A stretch of DNA of 32,129 nt from NCBI GenBank assembly GCA_024638845.1, contig JAHEJN010000002.1, positions 64,838 to 96,966 of the forward strand. The letters are read 5' to 3'. The notes beneath the pieces were generated by a model. The model had not been told where the DNA came from. It was given only the letters and a program-made list of their open reading frames with translations, and did no database searches. Positions 18,226 through 24,615 of the stretch are shown here, piece after piece. Numbering within the stretch: the stretch's first letter is position 1; each line of letters opens with the position of its first letter. A program made the position numbers and the translations under genes. The DNA comes from Acidimicrobiales bacterium (GTDB lineage: Bacteria > Actinomycetota > Acidimicrobiia > Acidimicrobiales > JAHEJN01).

Positions 18226-19098
18226 TCAATAGGGAAACGAGGCAACCGTCGACCCCGACGCATCGAGGACGAACACCGTGTCGCCGTCGTTGTTCCAAAC
18301 CGACTCGCCCTGCTTGCCCCAATACCGTTCGGTGGCGGTATCGGTTCCTGTTCCCGAGAAGAGGCGGAGCGACGCGCCCGCCGCGACGACGAACCCATCG
18401 GCGAAGGTGTACCTGTGCCGCGTCGACTCGTCGCGGACAGCCCAGCCGGTCAGGTCGACGGCCCCCGAAGAGACGTTGCGGAGCTCGATCCACTCGCCGT
18501 TGGGGTTCTCGTTGTCGGGGCCGGGAGCGTCGGCCTCGACTGCGATGATCTCGATGCTGACATCGGTCGACCCGCCGCAGGCTCCGGGCGCCCAGATTCC
18601 CAGCGGGATCGCTCTCGCCTCGGCTTCGGCGTCCTCGAAGCGCCCGGCGTCGGGATGCCCTGACTGATCGCGGGCCACCGCGAGGCCTTCGCGAACCAGC
18701 TCGAGGTTGACGTAAGCGTCGTCGGTGCGCACCACGGCGAGGAGCCGGCCGAAGTCATCACGCCCGGCGGTCACCACGAAGACGTCGGTGTCGGCGACGA
18801 GATCGGCCAGGCGGTCGCGGGCCTGGTCGGCGAGACACTCGTTCGGCTCGGGAGCGTTGACACCGATCAGGCGGGTCTCCTCGAGCTCTCCGTCGATGCG
18901 CAGATCGAGGCTGTCGCCGTCGATCACCCGCTCGACCCGGGCCCTCACTCCGGGAACACCGACGGCATCGACGGTGTTGTCCTCACTGTCGATCGCCGGC
19001 GCCTCGGCGGTGCCGGTTCCCGGAATCGGGGCGGTCGACGTGGTGCTCGCACAACCGGCGAGTATCACCACGACGAAAGGAAGACAGGGGCGTATCAC
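18226..19098 (-). CDS. Exported SNase-like nuclease with lamin-tail domain
   Basis: This 290-residue lipoprotein has a classic lipobox LAGC (Cys16). A Thr/Pro/Ala-rich spacer follows, then a staphylococcal-nuclease (TNase) domain at about residues 50-170. The catalytic set is intact: Arg and Glu in TRLIGVNAPE and Arg in DDFGRLLAV. Residues of about 172-285 form a lamin-tail domain (EWIELRNVSSGAVDLTGWAV, FVVAAGASLRLFSG, VWNNDGDTVFVLD), a beta-sandwich often attached to secreted nucleases and thought to aid binding to DNA or surfaces. It would act outside the membrane, for example in DNA scavenging. The start is the GTG at 19098, with a -10-like hexamer 6 bases upstream. Confidence 0.9.
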   Translation of the reverse strand: MIRPCLPFVVVILAGCASTTSTAPIPGTGTAEAPAIDSEDNTVDAVGVPGVRARVERVIDGDSLDLRIDGELEETRLIGVNAPEPNECLADQARDRLADLVADTDVFVVTAGRDDFGRLLAVVRTDDAYVNLELVREGLAVARDQSGHPDAGRFEDAEAEARAIPLGIWAPGACGGSTDVSIEIIAVEADAPGPDNENPNGEWIELRNVSSGAVDLTGWAVRDESTRHRYTFADGFVVAAGASLRLFSGTGTDTATERYWGKQGESVWNNDGDTVFVLDASGSTVASFPY

Positions 19099-19104
19099 GG
19101 AGCT

Positions 19105-19110
19105 AGGGTC
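19105..19110 (-). promoter_or_regulatory. Candidate leaderless -10 element of the SNase/lamin-tail gene
   Basis: On the minus strand GACCCT keeps A2 and T6 of TANNNT and ends 6 bases before the GTG at 19098. It is the weakest of the set. Confidence 0.35.
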
Positions 19111-19151
19111 GGCATCGAGTTGCTTCCCCTGAGACTGTCACACCCCATCGG

Positions 19152-19157
19152 TAGGTT
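19152..19157 (+). promoter_or_regulatory. Candidate leaderless -10 element of the 49-aa gene
   Basis: TAGGTT ends 7 bases before the ATG at 19165. It lies in the 66-base divergent region between the two nuclease units and probably serves the 49-aa gene and the nuclease gene behind it. Confidence 0.5.
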
Positions 19158-19164
19158 CAGGACC

Positions 19165-19314
19165 ATGAAGGAACAACTCACCCTCATCGACACCGAGCGC
19201 AACTGGCGCATCGACGAGAAGACCAAGATCATCGGTTTCCGGGGCATCGAGCAAGCCCGTGAGGCGCTCGCCTCGGCTCGCCGGCCGGCCCCCGGGCTCG
19301 ACCGCGCCGCCTGA
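19165..19314 (+). CDS. Small conserved-looking protein (49 aa)
   Basis: This is a 49-residue, charged, soluble protein beginning MKEQLTLIDTERNWRIDE with an amphipathic second half (GIEQAREALASARR). I have a weak memory of similar small actinobacterial proteins with a pattern like WRxDExTxxxGxxGIxxAR, but I cannot confirm it. The start is supported by TAGGTT 7 bases upstream. The exported nuclease gene begins 5 bases after its stop, so the two are probably cotranscribed. No signal peptide or catalytic motif is present; its role is unknown. Confidence 0.62.
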   Translation: MKEQLTLIDTERNWRIDEKTKIIGFRGIEQAREALASARRPAPGLDRAA

Positions 19315-19319
19315 GCGCC

Positions 19320-19811
19320 GTGCGAATCCGGTCGGCAGTGGCCATGGCCGGGCTGCTCGCCGCCGGAGCCTGCGCGTCGCCTCCCCTTCCCGAACCGGCC
19401 CGTCCCGGCGAGGCGACCGTGCTGCGAGTCGTCGACGGCGACACCGTCGAGGTGCTCATCGGCGAGCACCGTGAACCGGTCCGACTCATCGGCGTCGACA
19501 CGCCCGAGGTCGCTCATCCGCCCGATCCGGCCGACTGCTTCGGTCCCGAGGCGTCGGCCTTCGTGCAGTCGCTCCTGCCCCCCGGCACACGGGTTCTGCT
19601 GTCGCGAGACGAAGAGGCTCGCGACCCCTACGACCGCCTGCTCGCCTACCTGGTTCGGGCCGCCGACGATCTCGACGTCAACCATGCGCTGCTCGAACAC
19701 GGCTACGCCGAGGTCCTCTCGATCGCACCGAACACGACCCATGCCGTCGACTTCGCCCAAGCCGAAGCCGACGCCCGGGCCGCCGGTCGCGGACTGTGGC
19801 GCGCCTGTTGA
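19320..19811 (+). CDS. Exported SNase-like thermonuclease
   Basis: This 163-residue secreted nuclease has a lipoprotein-like signal (MAGLLAAGAC, Cys18). The TNase domain has DGDTVEVL, VRLIGVDTPE, FGPEASAF, YDRLLAYL and NHALLEHGYAEV. The catalytic residues equivalent to Arg35, Glu43 and Arg87 of the staphylococcal enzyme are all present, as is the C-terminal AEADARAAGRGLW helix. It lacks a lamin-tail domain, unlike the divergent paralogue at 18226. The start is the GTG at 19320, 5 bases after the 49-aa gene, with no separate Shine-Dalgarno. Confidence 0.92.
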   Translation: MRIRSAVAMAGLLAAGACASPPLPEPARPGEATVLRVVDGDTVEVLIGEHREPVRLIGVDTPEVAHPPDPADCFGPEASAFVQSLLPPGTRVLLSRDEEARDPYDRLLAYLVRAADDLDVNHALLEHGYAEVLSIAPNTTHAVDFAQAEADARAAGRGLWRAC

Positions 19812-19835
19812 GCAGTCGGGCCGCCGTCGTGGGTC

Positions 19836-19859
19836 ACCGGCCCGTCGAGATGGGCCGGT
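19836..19859. promoter_or_regulatory. Perfect 8-bp inverted repeat at the ChbG-like promoter
   Basis: ACCGGCCC and GGGCCGGT flank an 8-base loop, from 25 bases after the nuclease stop to the first base of the TAGCGT hexamer. It may be a terminator for the nuclease gene (no U tract) or an operator lying across the -35 to -10 region of the next gene. Confidence 0.4.
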
Positions 19860-19864
19860 AGCGT
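19859..19864 (+). promoter_or_regulatory. Candidate leaderless -10 element of the ChbG-like gene
   Basis: TAGCGT ends 7 bases before the GTG at 19872. No Shine-Dalgarno is present. Confidence 0.5.
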
Positions 19865-19871
19865 TGCCGAG

Positions 19872-20705
19872 GTGACCGAACTGGCCCGCCGTCTGGGCCA
19901 CACCGACGACGCCCGCCTGGTGATCATCACCTGCGACAACCTCGGCCGTACCCATGCCGGAAACGTCGGCGCCTACGAGTCGATCCGCCGTGGCCTCGCG
20001 ACCAGCGCGACGCTCATGGTGCCGTGCCCATGGGCGCGCGAGTCGGCGGCGCAGTACCGGGGAGAGGACGTCGGGGTTCATCTCACGCTCAACGCCGAGC
20101 TCGACCTCATGCGCTGGGGACCCATCACCCACGCGCCGTCGTTGCTCGACGGCGACGGCGGTTTCCCCCGCACCGTCGACGACCTGTGGGACCACGCCGA
20201 CACGGAAGAGGTTCGACGTGAGTGCCGGGCCCAGATCGAGCGGGCGGTGCTCTGGGGCTTCGATGTCACCCACCTCGACTCCCACGGCGGTGCCATGATC
20301 CAGCGCCCCGAGTTCTTCGACGTGTACCTCGACCTCGCCTCCGAGTCGAACCTCCCGATCCGTCTCGACAGCACCGAGTCGCAGGCGACCGCCGGGTTCC
20401 CGTTTCGCGATCTGGCCCGCGACGAGGGCATCGTGAGCCCCGACCATGTCGTGGGGACCGCCACCGGCGATCCGGCGCAGGTCCTCCGCCGTGCCATCGA
20501 CGACCTGGCCCCCGGCGTCACCGAGATCTGCGTGCAGCCCGCCATCGAGACCCCCGAGCTGCGGGCCATCGATCCCGATTGGGCGCGGCGAGTGGCCGAG
20601 TACGAGCTGTTGGCCGAGGGAAGTGAGCTGTCGGGAGCGGTGACCGACAGTGGCGCGGTGCTCATCGACTACCGTGCCCTGCGGGCGGTTCAGCGATCGG
20701 GCTGA
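19872..20705 (+). CDS. YdjC/ChbG-like carbohydrate deacetylase family protein
   Basis: This encodes 277 residues of the YdjC/ChbG/HpnK family, which deacetylates N-acetylated sugars with a divalent metal. Family motifs are VGVHLTLN (His70), HLDSHGG (His134, Asp136, His138), and an N-terminal strand ending CDNLG at residues 21-25. Family members usually read ADDFG or CDDFG here. The second Asp, which I recall as a metal ligand in ChbG, is Asn23 in this protein. Activity may therefore be changed or lost. The gene overlaps the convergent SCP2-like gene by 16 bases. The start is the GTG at 19872, after a -10-like hexamer. Confidence 0.8.
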   Translation: MTELARRLGHTDDARLVIITCDNLGRTHAGNVGAYESIRRGLATSATLMVPCPWARESAAQYRGEDVGVHLTLNAELDLMRWGPITHAPSLLDGDGGFPRTVDDLWDHADTEEVRRECRAQIERAVLWGFDVTHLDSHGGAMIQRPEFFDVYLDLASESNLPIRLDSTESQATAGFPFRDLARDEGIVSPDHVVGTATGDPAQVLRRAIDDLAPGVTEICVQPAIETPELRAIDPDWARRVAEYELLAEGSELSGAVTDSGAVLIDYRALRAVQRSG

Positions 20706-21109
20706 GCGAAGCCCTCGTCGAACGACGTCTGTTCGGCCACCTCGGCGAGGTACGAGCGATAGGCATCGGAGGACACCACGGGCCGGAAGCCGAACAGCCA
20801 ACGATCGTAGGCTCCGTCGATCTTGAAGCGCCCCTGCATGAAGGCGACATCGGCCGAGACGTCGCCCGCCACGAGGGCGACCGCATCGGCGTACTTGAGC
20901 ACGAACTTCACATCGGCTTCGGCCGCGGCACCCGCTTCGACGGCCACGAGCCGGCCGTCGCTCCACACTTCGTGGTAACGGACCTTGCCGGCGGGAGCGC
21001 CGGCGACCTCGATGTCGATGGTGCAGTCGAGGCTCTCGTGCCGCGGCAGGGCCGAGCCGGTCGCCGCAACGAGGTCGAACCAGTCATCGGTCAGGTAGAG
21101 GGCCGTCAC
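20690..21109 (-). CDS. SCP2-like sterol-carrier domain protein
   Basis: This is a single-domain protein of 139 residues. The pattern DVKFVLKYADAVALVAGD followed by FMQGRFKIDGAYDRWLFGF is typical of SCP2 sterol-carrier domains, which hold lipids or fatty acyl groups in a hydrophobic tunnel. It starts at the GTG at 21109, overlapping the mca stop by 4 bases (GTGA), so it is translated from the same message. The ligand is unknown. A longer frame upstream is antisense-like Arg-rich sequence and was not used. Confidence 0.82.
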   Translation of the reverse strand: MTALYLTDDWFDLVAATGSALPRHESLDCTIDIEVAGAPAGKVRYHEVWSDGRLVAVEAGAAAEADVKFVLKYADAVALVAGDVSADVAFMQGRFKIDGAYDRWLFGFRPVVSSDAYRSYLAEVAEQTSFDEGFAQPDR

Positions 21110-21984
21110 ACCGCCACCAACTCCCGCACTCCGGCGAAGAGATCGTCTTCGGGCAGGTCGGTGGGCACCTCGGAACGAGCCAGGATGTAGTCGTCGAAGG
21201 GGTAGGCCTTGGCGGCGATGTCGTCGGGCAGACCGAACCAGAACTTCTCGGCCGGGTCGACCTGGGTCGCATGGGCCCGCAGCGCAGCCGTGCGGACCGG
21301 ATAGAACTCGCCGATCTCGATCTTGGTGGTGACACGATGATCGAGCGATGGCCGCTCGAACCACCGCTCGTCGTATGGCGACTCGAGTTCGCTCTCGCCG
21401 AAGGCCAGGTGCATGGCCTCGATACGCGCCCGTGACCACATCGAGTAGTACAGCTTCAACGGCTGCCACGGTTCACCGACCGACGGGTAGGCCGCGGGAT
21501 CGCCGGCCGCCTCGAAGGCGGGCCCGGTGATGTCGTGCACCTTGAGGTGATCAGGATGGCGATAGCCCTGCTGATCGTCGCTGTAGGTGATGATCACGTG
21601 CGGACGCTCGGCGCGTATGAGGGCGACGAGTCGACCGACCGCCTCGTCGAGCGGTGCCATGTCGAAGCAATCGGGGTGCAGATTGTGCTCGGTGTCAGGC
21701 ATCCCGGAATCTCGGTAACCCAGCAGATGGAAGCGGGAGAAGCCGATGGCGTCGACGGCGGCGCGCAGCTCGGCCAGTCGGACCGCCGGAAGGTTGTCGA
21801 TGATCTCTGGCCGGTCCATCGCCGGGTTGATGATGTCGCCCGCCTCGCCACCCGTGGCGCAGACCAGCACCGTCTCGACGCCTTCGGACGCGTACTTGGC
21901 GATCGTCGGCGCACCCTTCGACGATTCGTCGTCGGGATGAGCGTGAATCGTGAGCAGCCGGAGCGCTTCGGTCGCGCGCCCCAT
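21106..21984 (-). CDS. mca: Mycothiol S-conjugate amidase
   Basis: This is a 292-residue PIG-L-family zinc amidase. It cleaves mycothiol adducts of electrophiles and drugs, so a mercapturic acid can be exported and the glucosaminyl-inositol part recycled. The zinc motif AHPDDESSKG lies at residues 15-24 and the third ligand is in YRHPDHLKVHD. The stretches GGEAGDIINPAMD and LGYRDSGMPDTE favour Mca over its paralogue MshB. Presence of mca implies a mycothiol-making actinobacterium. Its start shares one base with the upstream stop. Confidence 0.92.
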   Translation of the reverse strand: MGRATEALRLLTIHAHPDDESSKGAPTIAKYASEGVETVLVCATGGEAGDIINPAMDRPEIIDNLPAVRLAELRAAVDAIGFSRFHLLGYRDSGMPDTEHNLHPDCFDMAPLDEAVGRLVALIRAERPHVIITYSDDQQGYRHPDHLKVHDITGPAFEAAGDPAAYPSVGEPWQPLKLYYSMWSRARIEAMHLAFGESELESPYDERWFERPSLDHRVTTKIEIGEFYPVRTAALRAHATQVDPAEKFWFGLPDDIAAKAYPFDDYILARSEVPTDLPEDDLFAGVRELVAV

Positions 21985-23210
21985 CAGGCACCGACCGGCA
22001 CGAGCTCGGCCTCGCCGTTCTCGTCGTCGACGACCAGCCGCCAGCCGAGCACCGCGGCCAACGCCGCGAGACCCTCTTCGGGGCCGCTCACCACCAGCTC
22101 GTCGTCGGCCTCGAGCTGCACGCGACCACGCGGCCGGTACACGTAGCGGTCGTGGCGACGAATGGCCAACACGGTGAACCCCGGCTCGATGTTGAGCCGC
22201 AGCTCACCGAGGGTCGCGCCGGCGGCATCGGAGCTCGCGGCCACGGGCATCTCGGCGATGATCTCGTCACTGTCGCCGAGCGCGATCTCGAGGATCGGGT
22301 GGATCTCCTCGCCGTCCTCGATCAGTTGGACCATCTGGTGGGCCTGGTCGCCCATGTCCTCGGCCGCATACGCCAGTTGGAGCAGACCCCGTAGCGGCGA
22401 AGGATCGAGATCGGCCTTCGACGCGCGCAGCACCCAGAGCTCGAGCCGGTCGTTCATCTCGTCGAGGCGGTGTTCGAGATGACGCACCTCGGCGGCCAGA
22501 CGTCGGTCGCCGATCACCAACGCCGAGTACGCGAGTCCGACGGCGGCCTCGGACAGGTTCTTCATCTCGACGAGGACGTCCACGGCACGATCGAGATCGG
22601 ACAGCCACGGGTCTTCGGGCGGCACCGGTGGGTGCCACACCGGAGCACCAGCGAGCTCACGCAGCGGGACGATCCCGTCGGGTGAACCCCGCAGGAACAA
22701 CACGTCACCCGTGCCGAGGATCAGGTCGCCGTCGACATCGGTGAGCCACTCGCGGTCGCGCTTCACCGCCATCACTCGCATGCCCGTGGCCACGGGAAGC
22801 TCCAGGCTGCGCAAGGCCATGTTGGTCATGTGCGAGCCTTCGGACACCAGCACGCGATGCGAGATCTCCTCGGCCTCGGCCAGATCGGCCACCAGCTGCG
22901 CCGGGATCCCGAGCTTGTGGGTGACGATACGGGCGATGTCGACGGCCGTGTTGGCGATCCGCTCGATGGCCGAGATCACCTGGAGCACCGACGACATCCC
23001 CTCGGCATCGCGAGGCTTGCGCGCCGCCATGATGCACACGAAGCGCATGTCCTGCACGAGGTCGGTCATCTGCTCCTCGAGCTCGGTGACCTCTTCGGCC
23101 ATGTCGGGGTCGTTGAAGAACAGCGCGGCGTAGCCGAGGTCGACCATCAGCTCCGAGAGGTCTTTGGCCTCGGCGAGCATCGTTCGCAGGTTGCGGGGTC
23201 TGTCATCCAT
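21984..23210 (-). CDS. Duplicated PhoU-TrkA_C regulatory protein
   Basis: This encodes 408 soluble residues made of two copies of the same two-domain unit. Helical PhoU-like domains lie at about 10-100 and 210-300. Each is followed by a TrkA_C (RCK_C) beta-rich domain, at about 135-200 (TGMRVMAVKRDREWL, LGTGDVLFLRGSPDG) and 325-400 (PGFTVLAIRRHDRYVY, EADDELVVSGPEEG). RCK_C domains bind ions or nucleotides and control K+ and other transporters. The neighbouring MgtE-like channel gene lies 51 bases upstream on the same strand, so this is probably its cytosolic regulator. The ATG at 23210 has GAGG five bases upstream. Confidence 0.85.
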   Translation of the reverse strand: MDDRPRNLRTMLAEAKDLSELMVDLGYAALFFNDPDMAEEVTELEEQMTDLVQDMRFVCIMAARKPRDAEGMSSVLQVISAIERIANTAVDIARIVTHKLGIPAQLVADLAEAEEISHRVLVSEGSHMTNMALRSLELPVATGMRVMAVKRDREWLTDVDGDLILGTGDVLFLRGSPDGIVPLRELAGAPVWHPPVPPEDPWLSDLDRAVDVLVEMKNLSEAAVGLAYSALVIGDRRLAAEVRHLEHRLDEMNDRLELWVLRASKADLDPSPLRGLLQLAYAAEDMGDQAHQMVQLIEDGEEIHPILEIALGDSDEIIAEMPVAASSDAAGATLGELRLNIEPGFTVLAIRRHDRYVYRPRGRVQLEADDELVVSGPEEGLAALAAVLGWRLVVDDENGEAELVPVGA

Positions 23211-23221
23211 CGGGTCCTCGG

Positions 23222-23227
23222 AATCTA
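23222..23227 (-). promoter_or_regulatory. Possible -10 element before the PhoU-TrkA_C gene
   Basis: TAGATT on the minus strand ends 11 bases before the ATG at 23210, in the 51-base gap after the transporter gene. It could allow the regulator, mca and the SCP2-like gene to be expressed without the transporter. Confidence 0.35.
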
Positions 23228-23261
23228 CTCGGGGCGAGAATGGTCGGGCCAGTGGTCGATC

Positions 23262-24524
23262 TCACGTCAGAATCACCACTTCGATGGCGGCGAGAAGGGT
23301 CAGCGCGCCGGTGAGATCGAGTACCGAGGTGACCAGGGGAATGCCGTAGGTGTCGGGATCGAAGCCGAAGCGCACGGCGGCGACCGTGCCGTAGTAGGCG
23401 ACGGCGACGACGACGAGGGTCGCAACGATGCCACCCGCCACCACTGCGCTGACGAGGCGTCCGAAGCTGGGGCCGGCGAGATCGAACCACCCGGCGGCGA
23501 CGTGGGCGGCAACCGCAGAGAACGCGAAGACGGGTACCGCCAGGGCCATCGCGGACCGGATGTCGGCTCGGGCGGCCCGGTCGGGCACGCCGGCGGTTTC
23601 GATGAGACCGAGGTGCAGCTTGCTCGACAACCGACTCGACAGGATCCCTCCGAGCGCTCCGGCGGCCGCCAGGAAGCCGGGTAGGACGACGAGCAGCGCG
23701 GGTTGGGCAGCGAGGGACTCGAGCTGGTTCTCGACGCTGACGCCGGCGAACAGCTCGAGCAGGGCCGCCACCATGAGCACGGGTAGTGATTCGATCACGA
23801 CCTGGCGCAACAACGGTGCCCGCGACCGCAGGGCCCACGTGAGTGCTCCGGCGGCGATGGTCGACAACACGACGGCGGCCGAGATCGTGAACAAACCGTT
23901 TCCGACAAGCGTCGCGGCGAACATGAGCGCGGGCAGCGTGGCGAGATCACCGGCCGCGGTGACCAACGGGGCGGTGACGTTGTCGGGATCCCAGCCGAAG
24001 CGAACCGAACCGGCCGCCAGCGCCAGCGTGATCGAGAGAACCACGATTGATGCCATCACGCCGCCGACCACCGAAATCACGATGAACTCGTCGAGTCGCA
24101 TCGCATCGGCGACATCGAAGAGCTCGGCCCCGCCCTTCCCGAGGACCGCGATGACCGTCGACATCGTGAGGGCGAGCACTCCCGACGCCCAGACGTTCTG
24201 ACCGACGACGGTGACGAGGCGGCCGCTCAGGTCGAAGGTTCCGGTGTGGATGGAGGTGCCGAGGCGGCTTCCGAGCGCGCCGAAGACGTTGCCCCTCAGT
24301 GCGGTCGCAGCCGGCACCATCAGGAGCAGCCCGGGCAGCTCCTCGAGTCGGTTGCTCTGACCACCGAGAACGAGCCCGGCCACCACGCTCGACAGGGCGA
24401 CGACGGTGAGCGCAGCCAGTGACTGGATCCGGCCCTGCGGATCGGCACCGAGGAGAGCGCCGCCGAAGCGGCGCGCCGCGGCTCGCGGTGCGATGTGCAG
24501 GGTGGTGAGTCGGGGAGTGTCCAT
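23262..24524 (-). CDS. MgtE/SLC41-like divalent cation transporter
   Basis: This is a 420-residue membrane protein built from two related halves, each carrying the MgtE integral-membrane signature. The first half has ATALRGNVFGALGSRLGTSIHTG and DPDNVTAPLVTAAGDL; the second has GGILSSRLSSKLHLGL and DPDTYGIPLVTSVLDL. About ten hydrophobic segments are visible. Ordinary bacterial MgtE has an N-domain and CBS domains plus one membrane domain and works as a dimer. This one lacks both cytosolic domains and carries the duplication, like archaeal and animal SLC41 proteins. Mg2+ is the likely ion. The start is the ATG at 24524; a frame open further upstream runs antisense into the next gene. Confidence 0.87.
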   Translation of the reverse strand: MDTPRLTTLHIAPRAAARRFGGALLGADPQGRIQSLAALTVVALSSVVAGLVLGGQSNRLEELPGLLLMVPAATALRGNVFGALGSRLGTSIHTGTFDLSGRLVTVVGQNVWASGVLALTMSTVIAVLGKGGAELFDVADAMRLDEFIVISVVGGVMASIVVLSITLALAAGSVRFGWDPDNVTAPLVTAAGDLATLPALMFAATLVGNGLFTISAAVVLSTIAAGALTWALRSRAPLLRQVVIESLPVLMVAALLELFAGVSVENQLESLAAQPALLVVLPGFLAAAGALGGILSSRLSSKLHLGLIETAGVPDRAARADIRSAMALAVPVFAFSAVAAHVAAGWFDLAGPSFGRLVSAVVAGGIVATLVVVAVAYYGTVAAVRFGFDPDTYGIPLVTSVLDLTGALTLLAAIEVVILT

Positions 24525-24615
24525 GATGTCGGCCCGGCCGGTGCCCAAGTCTCGCCCATCGAGTCCCGTTCCCGTGAGCAATCGGCGAGGACATCCGTAA
24601 CTTGTCTGTAACACA

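Noticed and set aside
18204-18228. Direct repeat CTGAATCA between the two convergent stops
   Set aside because: Only 8 bases, each containing or abutting a stop region. No sign of an attachment site or insertion element nearby.
24597-24612. Two GTAAC words 11 bases apart before the GGDEF-EAL gene as an operator
   Set aside because: Two five-base words are too short to stand out from chance, and one of them overlaps the possible -10. Not enough to call a site.
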